A DNA stretch of 18,794 nucleotides from positions 1 through 18,794 of the forward strand of contig JAENXO010000009.1 of the NCBI GenBank assembly GCA_016649455.1, read 5' to 3'. Shown one piece after another: positions 1-7,908 of the stretch (positions are counted from its first letter, which is position 1; every line of letters begins with the position of its first letter). Source of the stretch: Gemmatimonadota bacterium. GTDB taxonomy: Bacteria; Gemmatimonadota; Gemmatimonadetes; Palauibacterales; Palauibacteraceae. The notes beneath the pieces are model-generated. The model had not been told where the DNA came from. It saw only the letters and a program-made list of their open reading frames with translations, and did not search any database. Both the position numbers and the translations under genes were made by a program.

Positions 1-999
1 CCCGCTGTGGAAGAACAGCGCGTCGATGCCGGCCAGCAGGAACGCGAAACAGTCTGAGCGTCGCACCAAAGAATCGTCCGGAACATCGATCGGCGAAACG
101 CCGATGTCGCTGTGCAACGCCGCCACGGCCTGAACCAGTTCCCCGAGAGTCGAGTTCGACTGCCGGATCACGTTTACCGTGGCCGGGTCGTTTCGCCCGA
201 TCATGTCGAGGTTCAGGTTCGCGATCGCGTTCTCCAGCGGAAACGTCGGATGGTTGGTGTAATACAGGGCCCCGATGAGCCCACGCTCCTCCCCGCTCGT
301 GGCAATGAACACGACTGACCGGGCAGGAGCGGTCCGTAGCGATCCGAATGCCTCGGCGATTTCGAGCAGGGCCGCAGTGCCGGAAGCGTTATCATCGGCG
401 CCGTTGTAGACGTCGTCACCGGTGGGCGACGCGATCGGGGCAGTGCCGATGTGGTCGAAGTGCGCGGAAAACACGATGTACTCGTGGTTGAGTTGGGGGT
501 CCGATCCCTCGATCCAGCCGATCACGTTCGGAGCTACGACCTCACCTCCGGGGTCGCCGGGAACCGGGCCGCCGAGGATCGGTGTCTGGATGCTGAGCGG
601 AACGCCCGGGCCGGCTCCGGAATCGACGCGTACGTACAATCCGGGAACGACCTGAGCCACCGGAAGCGCGAACCACTGCAGGAACTCCCCGTTGTTTCCG
701 GGCCTGAGGCCGGCCCGGGAGAACTCACTGGCGATGTAGTCGGCCGCATCGTTCAGCTGAGGGCTCGGTGACCAGCGCCCGAGCATCGAGTCATGGGCGA
801 GTACGCCGACGTGGGTCCCGACATCCGTTTCGGTGATCGACAGGGCCGCCTGCTGGAAGTTCGCCGACGACCCGTCATTCGGTCCCGTGGCGTCGTCGCC
901 GCAAGACAATGTGAGGAATGCGATCAGCAGGATCCCGATCGCCGAAGGAACGCTCGAAGCAAACCGTTTGTGCGATTTCAGCATACTTCCCCGCCTCAT
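1..999 (-). CDS. M28 family zinc peptidase lipoprotein (copy A, C-terminus cut by window edge)
   Basis: This is a secreted, lipid-anchored zinc aminopeptidase-like enzyme expected to trim peptides in the periplasm or at the cell surface. The visible 333 codons begin with a lipoprotein signal peptide (lipobox LTLSC, Cys33). M28 zinc-site residues are in order: His180 in SAHFDHIG, Asp202 in NGADDNASG, the catalytic and ligand pair Glu237-Glu238 in SGEERG, and Asp265 in NLDMIGR. The last histidine ligand lies beyond the left edge; the final visible residues are FFHSG. The ATG at 999 overlaps the TGA of the upstream peptidase (ATGA), which suggests translational coupling. A second in-frame ATG at 984 has GAGG nine bases upstream and is a plausible alternative. 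Compared with copy B it carries about 35 extra residues between the FLQWF segment and APNVIGWIEGSD. The family call is firm; the natural substrate is unknown. Confidence 0.9.
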   Translation of the reverse strand, partial: MRRGSMLKSHKRFASSVPSAIGILLIAFLTLSCGDDATGPNDGSSANFQQAALSITETDVGTHVGVLAHDSMLGRWSPSPQLNDAADYIASEFSRAGLRPGNNGEFLQWFALPVAQVVPGLYVRVDSGAGPGVPLSIQTPILGGPVPGDPGGEVVAPNVIGWIEGSDPQLNHEYIVFSAHFDHIGTAPIASPTGDDVYNGADDNASGTAALLEIAEAFGSLRTAPARSVVFIATSGEERGLIGALYYTNHPTFPLENAIANLNLDMIGRNDPATVNVIRQSNSTLGELVQAVAALHSDIGVSPIDVPDDSLVRRSDCFAFLLAGIDALFFHSG

Positions 1000-2015
1000 G
1001 GCCGTCCCGCGAGCTCGACGGCCACCCAGTATCCGAGCTTCGCGACCTTCTCGATCTTGAGCGTATTCAACAACTCCACCTCGTCCGAGACCTCGTGGTA
1101 CTCGGCGTGGAGCCCGCTGTGAAAGAACAATGCATCGATCCCATCGAGGACAAACGCTCCCGAATCCGACCGTCGAATGAAAGAATCGTCCAGGCTGTCC
1201 TGCGGGGTGAGCCCCAGCTCCTGGTGCTGATCTGCCACCGCGAGGGCGATTGCAGCATTCTCGGAGCCGGTTCCGCGGATCAGGTAGACGTGGTTCGTCT
1301 CCCCCCTGCCGATCATGTCGAAATTCACGTTCGCGACGGTCGCCACGGGGGGGAACGGGGAATGACTCAGGTAGTAGATCGAGCCGCGCAGCCCCAGTTC
1401 TTCGGCACTCGCGGCGAGAAACACGACGGACCGCTTCGGCGCGATGCCCATCGCGCCCATCGCGCCGGCGACCTCGAGCAGGGCCGCGGTTCCCGATGCG
1501 TTATCGTCCGCGCCGTTGAAGATCCGGTCCAGGCCGGGTCCGTCGTCGACTCCACCCAGGTGATCGAAGTGGGCGGAGAGCACGACGAACTCGTCTCGCA
1601 GCTCGGGATCCGAGCCCTCGATCCAGCCGACCACGTTCGGGGCGAGCGGATCTCCCGAATTCCGCGCCTGGAACCACTGCAGGTAGCCGCCGCCGTCGCC
1701 TGCGGGAGTGAGCCCGGCGGCGGCAAAGACCCCGGCGATGTACTCGGCGACTTCATTGAGCTCGGGACTCGGAGATCTGCGACCGAGCGTCGAGTCGTGC
1801 GCGATATCGGTGACGAGCTGCTGGATCTCGACCTGCGTGATGGTCGAGGCCGTACCGATGAACGGCTCGGCAGGGATCACTACTTCGTCGCCCGGACCCT
1901 GTCCTCCGCCCGGGTCGGTCGGCGTTCCGTCGCCGCTGCACCCTGCTGCCCAGGCAATGAGCATCGCCGCGCCCAGCCCCGTAACCCCGCCACCCCAGTT
2001 TCTTCTATTTCGCAC
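996..2015 (-). CDS. M28 family zinc peptidase lipoprotein (copy B)
   Basis: This complete 339-residue M28 metallopeptidase is probably an aminopeptidase or carboxypeptidase acting outside the inner membrane. A signal peptide ends in AWAAGC (lipid Cys26), followed by a Gly/Pro-rich linker. The two-zinc site is fully recognisable: His149 (SAHFDHLG), bridging Asp170 (GADDNASG), Glu205-Glu206 (SAEELG), Asp233 (NFDMIGR) and His307 (EYHEVSDEVE). The GTG start at 2015 is supported by AGAGGA about seven bases upstream. It overlaps the last codons of the preceding gene by 11 bases, and its own stop overlaps the next M28 gene, so the three are likely one operon. Extended matches with copy A (GIDALFFHSG, APNVVGWIEGSDP) indicate tandem duplication. 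Substrate specificity cannot be read from sequence. Confidence 0.93.
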   Translation of the reverse strand: MRNRRNWGGGVTGLGAAMLIAWAAGCSGDGTPTDPGGGQGPGDEVVIPAEPFIGTASTITQVEIQQLVTDIAHDSTLGRRSPSPELNEVAEYIAGVFAAAGLTPAGDGGGYLQWFQARNSGDPLAPNVVGWIEGSDPELRDEFVVLSAHFDHLGGVDDGPGLDRIFNGADDNASGTAALLEVAGAMGAMGIAPKRSVVFLAASAEELGLRGSIYYLSHSPFPPVATVANVNFDMIGRGETNHVYLIRGTGSENAAIALAVADQHQELGLTPQDSLDDSFIRRSDSGAFVLDGIDALFFHSGLHAEYHEVSDEVELLNTLKIEKVAKLGYWVAVELAGRP

Positions 2016-2499
2016 TCGAGTTCCTCTCCAGCTGATCCGGCCCGGGGACCGCGAACTCGAACGCCACCCGGCGCTCCTCGCCGTTGATCACGGCGATCTC
2101 GAATCGATACCGTCCCGGCGGCAGCCCGTTCCCGCGCACCACAACGAGATCGGCTGCTTCGCTCGGCGCCAGGTTCCGTTCGCCTGATTCGTCCGACCAC
2201 GACATCGGGCACGCCCGCGGGTCGGGCTCGAACCGGCGCCACCGTCCGTCTTCATCCACCTGCAGACGGAGCAGCGTCGCCCGGCACCGCTTCGCGGTTG
2301 CCGCGCCCTCGTTTCGTACCCGCAAGAGCCAGTCCGGAGCGATATCAGCGACGTGCGGCGTGTCGCTCGGCCCATCTGAGTCTCGCCGGGGAGCCGCGTC
2401 CACCTCCAGTCGCGGACGCCACCGCCAGCGGAACAAGCGCCAGGCAAGTGCAGCTCCTACTACTACAACGAGCGAGACCAGGGGAATGTTGACATTCAT
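2005..2499 (-). CDS. Membrane-anchored beta-rich hypothetical protein
   Basis: I do not recognise a named family. The 164 residues from the ATG at 2499 start with one hydrophobic segment (about residues 5-22), followed by an Arg/Trp-rich stretch (RLFRWRWRPR), consistent with an N-terminal anchor. The rest looks like an immunoglobulin-like or CARDB-like beta sandwich: WLLRVRNEGAATAK, a Pro/Asp-rich loop, then GLPPGRYRFEIAV and RRVAFEFAV. The same frame stays open upstream to 2598, but the ATG at 2499 puts the hydrophobic segment at the N-terminus. Its Shine-Dalgarno is weak. It is the first gene of the run with the two M28 lipoproteins and overlaps the first by 11 bases, so it may assist or accompany them at the envelope. 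That role is inference only. Confidence 0.6.
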   Translation of the reverse strand: MNVNIPLVSLVVVVGAALAWRLFRWRWRPRLEVDAAPRRDSDGPSDTPHVADIAPDWLLRVRNEGAATAKRCRATLLRLQVDEDGRWRRFEPDPRACPMSWSDESGERNLAPSEAADLVVVRGNGLPPGRYRFEIAVINGEERRVAFEFAVPGPDQLERNSSAK

Positions 2500-2837
2500 G
2501 CGGCACAAGATACTCACCGGCGGGCGTCGAGTAATGATAGTGTCCGCATTGCCTCGACAAACTGACTCATCCGCAGGTCGGACTGACTCGATCCCCAACT
2601 TCGAATCGCCAGGTGTCGACCTGTGTCGATTCCGTAAATATATGCAAAAATACTAGTTACACTCCAGAGTTCTGTGCAAGCTGGAACGGAACGACTGTTG
2701 CTGTGGCAACCCTTGGAGTTCTGAGTTCTCACCGAATCGTTTCCCCAGCGCTTCATTCGGGCGAGCCCCCGCGCCCGTTCAGCAGTGCAGCCGGCGCTCG
2801 CACGGCTGACAGAAGCGGCACTCGAAGGAGAAGCAGA
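2500..2837. other. Divergent intergenic region with AT-rich core
   Basis: These 338 bases separate the minus-strand peptidase run from the plus-strand peroxidase gene, so promoters for both should lie here. I see no convincing gene. An AT-rich core at about 2634-2658 stands out against the GC-rich surroundings. An imperfect palindrome CAGGTGTCGACCTG lies at about 2610-2623, just before that core, and could be an operator. The remainder, 2660-2837, shows no clear element except the peroxidase ribosome binding site at its end. Confidence 0.5.
2534..2560 (-). promoter_or_regulatory. Possible sigma70-like promoter for the M28 operon
   Basis: Read on the minus strand there is TTGTCG (2560-2555), a 15-base spacer, then TATCAT (2539-2534). 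The -10-like box is good, but the spacer is short. It would start transcription about 25-30 bases upstream of the ATG at 2499. This is pattern matching only. Confidence 0.25.
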
Positions 2838-4127
2838 ATGCGTCTATCCCTCCTCGCGCTCGCCCTCACCGGCGGCATCGTCAGTATTACGGCCTGCGGA
2901 GAAGAAGTTATCAGTCCGCCAGCCAACGACGTTTCCGGCACGGCAACGGCCGCCATGGTGACCAGCTCTCCGCTGATCGAACTTGGTCGGGAGCTCTATT
3001 TCGACATGAACCTGTCCCGCAACGGGAACCAGTCCTGCGCATCGTGTCACGATCCGAAATTCGGATTTACGGGTCCGAAGGTCGCGGTCAACAAGGGTGG
3101 CGCCGTGTACGCAGGTTCTTTTCGGCAACGGTTCGGAAATCGCAAGCCACCATCGGCCGCTTACGCGACCACCGCGCCGATCTTCTACTTCGATGGAACC
3201 GAAGGCCTGTATATCGGCGGCAATTTCTGGGATGGCCGAGCGACGGGTGAGAAGCTGGGGAATCCGGCGGCCGACCAGGCAGTCGGACCGTTTCTCAACC
3301 CGGTCGAGCAGGCGCTGCCTGATCGGTCGTGCGTGATCTACAAAGTGCTGGATGGGAAGTACGCGAATCTGTGGTACGAGACCTGGGGGCCGGGAATCGA
3401 GAATGTGACCTTCCCGAAGGAGATGAACCAGGAATGCCGAAAGGACTCTGACGACTTCGACGTCGAGTTCCCCGATGCGGAAAATGCTCTCCTCGACGCA
3501 GCCTACGACCAGGTAGGACTGTCGATCGCGGCTTTCGAAGCGTCACCCGAGGTGAACGCCTTCTCTTCCAGATACGATGCCTGGAAGGCAGGAGTGGACG
3601 TGTTTACAGCCGAGGAGGAATGGGGTTTCGAGCTGTTCACCGGTGAGAAGGCCATGTGTTCGGCGTGCCACCCGGCTGACCTGTCCGACCCGATGGACCT
3701 GTTCACGGACTATTCGTTCGACAATCTCGGAGGTCCAGCGAATACGGCGAACCCGGTCTACGAGGTCAACCCGACGTTCGTCGACCTGGGGCTCGGGGCG
3801 TTCCTTCGCGACGCCAGCGAGGCCGGAAAACAGAAAGTTCCGACGCTGCGCAACGTCGACAAGAGACCTTCGAGCGCGGTTACGAAGGCCTTCAGCCACA
3901 ACGGATACTTCAAGTCGCTGGAGCAGATCGTCCACTTCTACAACACTCGCGATGTGAAGCCGACTTGTCCCGGTCCGTACACGGCCGACGAGGCGATGGC
4001 CGCAGATTGCTGGCCGGCCCCGGAAGTCGCGGTAAACGTGAATTCGGACGAACTCGGCAACCTTGGCCTCACGGCGGCGGAAGAGGCGGCGATCGTCGCA
4101 TTCATGAAGACGCTGTCTGACGAGTAG
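2838..4127 (+). CDS. Di-heme cytochrome c peroxidase / MauG-family lipoprotein
   Basis: This is a periplasmic, lipid-anchored di-heme c-type peroxidase of 429 residues. It would reduce hydrogen peroxide or act as a MauG-like oxidant using electrons from small cytochromes. The ATG at 2838 has AAGGAG seven bases upstream and starts a lipoprotein signal peptide (SITAC, Cys20). Two heme attachment motifs are present: C67-A-S-C70-H71 followed by DPKFGF, and C274-S-A-C277-H278. Family hallmarks include FWDGRA (130-135) with NPVEQ (154-158) and the C-terminal FSHNGYF plus HFYNTRD block. Four further cysteines (165, 200, 377, 391) lie outside the heme motifs and could form disulfides. A GC-rich hairpin follows the stop, so it may be monocistronic. 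The donor and true substrate are unknown. Confidence 0.93.
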   Translation: MRLSLLALALTGGIVSITACGEEVISPPANDVSGTATAAMVTSSPLIELGRELYFDMNLSRNGNQSCASCHDPKFGFTGPKVAVNKGGAVYAGSFRQRFGNRKPPSAAYATTAPIFYFDGTEGLYIGGNFWDGRATGEKLGNPAADQAVGPFLNPVEQALPDRSCVIYKVLDGKYANLWYETWGPGIENVTFPKEMNQECRKDSDDFDVEFPDAENALLDAAYDQVGLSIAAFEASPEVNAFSSRYDAWKAGVDVFTAEEEWGFELFTGEKAMCSACHPADLSDPMDLFTDYSFDNLGGPANTANPVYEVNPTFVDLGLGAFLRDASEAGKQKVPTLRNVDKRPSSAVTKAFSHNGYFKSLEQIVHFYNTRDVKPTCPGPYTADEAMAADCWPAPEVAVNVNSDELGNLGLTAAEEAAIVAFMKTLSDE

Positions 4128-4156
4128 TCCCGCGGCTGCAATTGCTGCTGAAAACA

Positions 4157-4186
4157 GGGGGCGCCTTCGGCACAGGGGGCGCCCCC
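4157..4186 (+). terminator. GC-rich hairpin, likely terminator of the peroxidase gene
   Basis: GGGGGCGCC (4157-4165) pairs with GGCGCCCCC (4178-4186) across a 12-base loop, about 30 bases after the peroxidase stop. The 3' arm lies inside the perfect palindrome GGGGGCGCCCCC, so alternative foldings exist. There is no U-tract, only ATCGTTC. A near copy follows the next gene, which supports a functional role. Confidence 0.6.
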
Positions 4187-4368
4187 ATCGTTCGGGCACG
4201 AATTCGCTTGTGACAGGGAGTGTGAAGCTCTAGTTTCCCGACAGAAGGAGCGGTCCCTGTTCTCGGGCTTCGCATCCTTCCCCCCTCCTCGTTTGTGAGT
4301 GCGTCGACGTAGACGATTCAGAGGCGTTTGAGTACCTTTGGGCACTCCCCAATAAGAGAGGTTGTCGC

Positions 4369-6336
4369 ATGAGGATCCCTATCGCTGTGCCCTTTATAGT
4401 TGCGTTTGTTGCTCTGGTCGCCGGCGCTTGCGGCGGCGATTCGGCCGATGACGACGCCACCGCGGAGAGCTACGGCAAGAGTGCCGGGGCCGTGCAGTTC
4501 ACATCGGCCTCATCGGACGAAACCGCACCTTCGGTTTCCGCGGACGGAAAGCACATCGCTTTCGTCTCCGATGAATCCGGCAAGGTCGCCCTTTACCGCA
4601 TGCCGATCGGCGGCGGCGATCCCGTCCAGGTCACGCCAACCCAGAACTGGTTGGGATCCGCGGACTGGTCTCCGGACGGGACGATGATCGCCTACACATC
4701 AGACCTGTACGCACCGCCCGACGTATTCGTGATCGGGGCCGACGGCGGTGAGCCGACTCGCCTGACTTCGGATCCAGGGCTCGAGTTCGGACCGGTGTGG
4801 TCGCCCGACGGATCGGTAATCCTGTATTCCGGCAACAGTGGCGGGGAATTCAACCTGTATTCGGTTCCGGCGGGTGGTGGCGGATCGACGCAGATCACCA
4901 GCGGACCCGGGAACAAGCAGGGGGGCGACTGGTCTCCCGACGGTGAGTGGATCGCCTACACCTCCAACGCGAGCGGAACCAGCAGCGTCTGGGTGATCGC
5001 GGCCGACCGAAGCGGAGCACGGCAACTGACCGACGACGCGGGCGACGACGGCGGCGTCAGCTGGTCAGGCGATGGGGCCACGCTGCTGTTCGGGTCCGAC
5101 CGCTCCGGTAACGCCGACATCTGGACAATCGGAGTGGATGGGTCGGGGCTCAGGCAGATCACGAACGACGAGTCGGACGAATACGGCCCGAGATGGACCG
5201 CGGACGACAGTTGGATCGTGTTCCGTTCGGATCGGGATGGCCAGGTGGACGTGTACGCCGTTCCGGCCGCCGGTGGAGAAGCCGTGCGACTGACCAACGA
5301 TGATGGCGCCGAGGGTCTGCCCGTGTGTGCCGCCGACTGCTCGCGGATCTTCTACACGTTCAACGCGGCCAAGTCGCATATCTATTCCATTCCCGCCACC
5401 GGGGGAGATCGCGAGGCGATCACCTCAGGGCCCGACAACAATACCGGAGCCACGCTGAGCCCGGACGGACAGATGTGGGCCTGGGTGTCGGACGACAACG
5501 GGACCGCAGACGTATGGGTAAAACCGGTGGCCGGGGAGGACGCGTTCAACCTCACCGAGAGCAAGGGCGACAGTAACCAGCCCGCATGGTCACCTGACGG
5601 GTCCCGGCTGCTGTTCGTCTCGGACCGGAACGGGTCCAGCGAGATCTTCGTGATCGCCGCCGACGGCGCCGGGGAGCAGCTCCTCATCACAAGTGACGGT
5701 GACGACGTAGGTCCGCAGTGGAGCCCGGGCGGGTCGGGGATTGCTTTCGTGTCGGATCGGGGAGACAGCGACGGCGATGTGTTCGTCGCGTCTGCCTCGG
5801 GAGGCGAAGTACAGAGGCTCACGACGATCGGCGGCGTGAACGGACTGCGTTGGAGCCCGGACGGATCCCGGGTCCTGTTCACCTCGCAGAATACGGAGAG
5901 CGGCCAGGCCCAACTGTTCGTCGTGTCGGCGGACGGCAGTGATCTCCGGCAGCTCACGTCCGAGGGGTACAACACGGGCGGCGAGTGGTCTCCCGACGGA
6001 TCGAAGATCCTGGTGAACAGCCACAGCGGCGAGGGCTTCGATATTTCCGTACTCGACGTGGCCAGCGGTGAGATCACGCTGCTCGCATCGGAGCCCGCGT
6101 GGGAAATCGGCGCACGGTATTCGCCAGACGGCCAGTGGGTCGTCTACCAGGGCAACATGGAAGGAAATTACGAACTGTACGTGATGCCCGCGGGCGGCGG
6201 CGAGCCGACGCGCCTCACGACGACGGATTCAGATGAAGGAAACGCTCAATGGACGCCTGACGGAGACCTGTACTACCAGGTGGCCGAGGGCGACACGAAT
6301 CTGTGGTACGTGGACGTGGGGGCTGCGGTTCAGTAG
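4369..6336 (+). CDS. TolB-like PD40 double beta-propeller lipoprotein
   Basis: This 655-residue lipoprotein (lipobox VAGAC, Cys21) is made almost entirely of PD40/WD40-like repeats of the TolB type. Fourteen WSPDG-like turns start near residues 57, 101, 145, 189, 233, 277, 321, 364, 408, 452, 496, 541, 584 and 629. The period is 43-45 residues, which predicts two seven-bladed propellers in tandem. Most blades read WSPDG, then IAYTSD or LLFVSDR, then a D-V/I-W/F-V-I strand and a RLT turn. The seventh is degenerate (VCAADCSRI) and has two cysteines. No protease or other catalytic domain follows the propellers, so binding or scaffolding at the envelope is more likely than catalysis. The ATG at 4369 has AGAGAGG 6-7 bases upstream. 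A hairpin follows the stop. The ligand is unknown. Confidence 0.9.
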   Translation: MRIPIAVPFIVAFVALVAGACGGDSADDDATAESYGKSAGAVQFTSASSDETAPSVSADGKHIAFVSDESGKVALYRMPIGGGDPVQVTPTQNWLGSADWSPDGTMIAYTSDLYAPPDVFVIGADGGEPTRLTSDPGLEFGPVWSPDGSVILYSGNSGGEFNLYSVPAGGGGSTQITSGPGNKQGGDWSPDGEWIAYTSNASGTSSVWVIAADRSGARQLTDDAGDDGGVSWSGDGATLLFGSDRSGNADIWTIGVDGSGLRQITNDESDEYGPRWTADDSWIVFRSDRDGQVDVYAVPAAGGEAVRLTNDDGAEGLPVCAADCSRIFYTFNAAKSHIYSIPATGGDREAITSGPDNNTGATLSPDGQMWAWVSDDNGTADVWVKPVAGEDAFNLTESKGDSNQPAWSPDGSRLLFVSDRNGSSEIFVIAADGAGEQLLITSDGDDVGPQWSPGGSGIAFVSDRGDSDGDVFVASASGGEVQRLTTIGGVNGLRWSPDGSRVLFTSQNTESGQAQLFVVSADGSDLRQLTSEGYNTGGEWSPDGSKILVNSHSGEGFDISVLDVASGEITLLASEPAWEIGARYSPDGQWVVYQGNMEGNYELYVMPAGGGEPTRLTTTDSDEGNAQWTPDGDLYYQVAEGDTNLWYVDVGAAVQ

Positions 6337-6371
6337 CAGGGAAGCGGGCCAAGGTACCGGCCGAATTGCAG

Positions 6372-6401
6372 CGGGGGCGCTTCCAGCAGGGGGCGCCCCC
6401 G
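6372..6401 (+). terminator. GC-rich hairpin, likely terminator of the PD40 lipoprotein gene
   Basis: CGGGGGCGC (6372-6380) pairs with GCGCCCCCG (6393-6401) across a 12-base loop, followed by TTTCCCTTCC. The 3' half contains the same 14 bases, CAGGGGGCGCCCCC, as the hairpin after the peroxidase gene. It lies 36 bases beyond the stop. Confidence 0.65.
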
Positions 6402-6502
6402 TTTCCCTTCCACACATGGATATTGGTTTGACCACGAGTCGCTGATCTACAGGCGATGCTGCGACGAGTACCGCCGCGCACGACAAACCTCGAGGGAGAC
6501 TG

Positions 6503-7873
6503 GTGTACACTGTACTGAAACTCGCTCTCGATGAACATCCGTTGAACATCAGTCGCCGGCGCCTGCTGACGACCGTGGCCGGTGCCCTCGTCCTCCCACG
6601 CTCGCTCCGCGTCGCGTCTGTGCGGGCAGAGCCGCGTTCGGGGCGCTCACCTCGTCCGGTTCCCAGTCCGTCGCAGCTCCTCTGGCAGCGGGACGAGCTT
6701 GCGCTGTTCCTCCATTTCGGCGTCAACACGTTTACCGACCGGGAATGGGGGGACGGGACCGAGGACCCGGCGATCTTCGCACCCTCGCGGCTCGATGCCC
6801 GGCAGTGGGCGCGAACTGCGCGGGAGGCAGGATTCCGCGCCATGGTCCTGACGGCGAAGCATCACGACGGGTTCTGCCTCTGGCCCACCGAAACGACAGA
6901 ACACTCCGTCGCGGCGAGTCCGTGGCGCGGCGGAAAGGGCGACCTGGTGCGCGAGTTCGCCGATGGCTGCCGGGCCGAGGGCCTGAGGGTCGGACTGTAT
7001 CTCTCGCCGTGGGATCGCAACGCGCAGAGCTATGGTGACTCACCCCGCTACAACGATTTCTACTGCGACCAGCTCACGGAGCTTCTCACGAAGTACGGTC
7101 CGATTCATGAGATGTGGTTCGACGGGGCGAATGGCGAGGGCCCGAACGGGCGCAGGCAGGAGTACGACTGGCCTCGCTACTGGGGGCTCGTGAGGAAGCT
7201 TCAGCCAGAGGCGGTGATATTTTCGGATGCCGGACCGGACGTGCGCTGGATTGGCAACGAGAACGGTGTGGCGGGAGACCCCAACTGGTCCACCGTCGAC
7301 CCGACGGTCGTGCCGTATCCCGGCGTATCTGGCGAGCGGGTCAGGGCGATGCTCCAGCATGGAGATCCGCAGGGGACGGTGTGGCGCCCAGGAGAGGCTG
7401 ATGTCTCGATCCGTCCCGGGTGGTTCCATCACCCGTCGGAAGACGACCGCGTGAAGACGGTGGATGAGCTGGTTGAGCTGTTCTTCAGCTCGGTGGGCCG
7501 CAATTCCAAGCTCCTGCTCAACGTTTCTCCCACGAGGGACGGAGTGCTGCACCCGACTGATGTGAAGCGGCTGCACGGCATGCGGGCGCGTCTCGACGCC
7601 CTGTTCTCCGTGGACCGGTTTCCGGCGGTGAGTGCGGGCCGAACGGAAACCATTTCGGTGGCAGACCTGCGAGAGAACATCGCTCGCGGTCAGTCGGTGT
7701 CGAGGTACACGCTCGAAGGCCTCGTTGGGAACGACTGGCGGGCGCTGTCGCGTGGCACGACGATCGGTTACCGGAAGCTCGACAGGTTCGAGCCCATCTC
7801 CGTGGCGGCCGTCCGACTCACGATCGAGGAGGCGATCGGCGAGCCGGGACCGGTGGAGATTGCGCTGTACTAG
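6503..7873 (+). CDS. Tat-exported GH29 alpha-L-fucosidase
   Basis: This 456-residue glycoside hydrolase family 29 enzyme would release terminal alpha-L-fucose from glycans outside the cytoplasm. The N-terminus has a twin-arginine signal (SRRRLL at 17-22, then a hydrophobic stretch), so it should be exported folded. GH29 landmarks are clear: HFGVNTFTDREWGDG (71-85), KHHDGF (119-124), the nucleophile Asp207 in MWFDG, and RPGWFHH (304-310). The acid/base glutamate is not conserved across the family and I do not assign it. After the barrel, residues of about 370-456 form a short C-terminal beta domain. The GTG at 6503 has GAGGGAG about four bases upstream. A TTG at 6542 would give a shorter N-terminus that still keeps the Tat motif. 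A galactanase gene converges on it, so the two may share a polysaccharide-degrading role. Confidence 0.92.
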   Translation: MYTVLKLALDEHPLNISRRRLLTTVAGALVLPRSLRVASVRAEPRSGRSPRPVPSPSQLLWQRDELALFLHFGVNTFTDREWGDGTEDPAIFAPSRLDARQWARTAREAGFRAMVLTAKHHDGFCLWPTETTEHSVAASPWRGGKGDLVREFADGCRAEGLRVGLYLSPWDRNAQSYGDSPRYNDFYCDQLTELLTKYGPIHEMWFDGANGEGPNGRRQEYDWPRYWGLVRKLQPEAVIFSDAGPDVRWIGNENGVAGDPNWSTVDPTVVPYPGVSGERVRAMLQHGDPQGTVWRPGEADVSIRPGWFHHPSEDDRVKTVDELVELFFSSVGRNSKLLLNVSPTRDGVLHPTDVKRLHGMRARLDALFSVDRFPAVSAGRTETISVADLRENIARGQSVSRYTLEGLVGNDWRALSRGTTIGYRKLDRFEPISVAAVRLTIEEAIGEPGPVEIALY

Positions 7874-7908
7874 TGCAGGGGCGACCGTCGCCGCCCGGCA
7901 GCCGGTGC

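Noticed and set aside
918..2087. Long plus-strand open frame opposite the M28 genes
   Set aside because: The minus-strand frames carry lipoprotein signals and complete M28 motifs. The plus frame has an Arg-rich, motif-free product typical of antisense frames in GC-rich DNA.
4208..4236. TTGTGA-N17-TAGTTT promoter-like pair upstream of the PD40 gene
   Set aside because: Spacing is good, but both boxes match consensus poorly and it lies more than 130 bases from the start codon.
7880..7892. Small hairpin GGCGA/TCGCC between the convergent fucosidase and galactanase genes
   Set aside because: It is a five-base stem with a three-base loop in GC-rich DNA and no U-tract, not distinguishable from chance.
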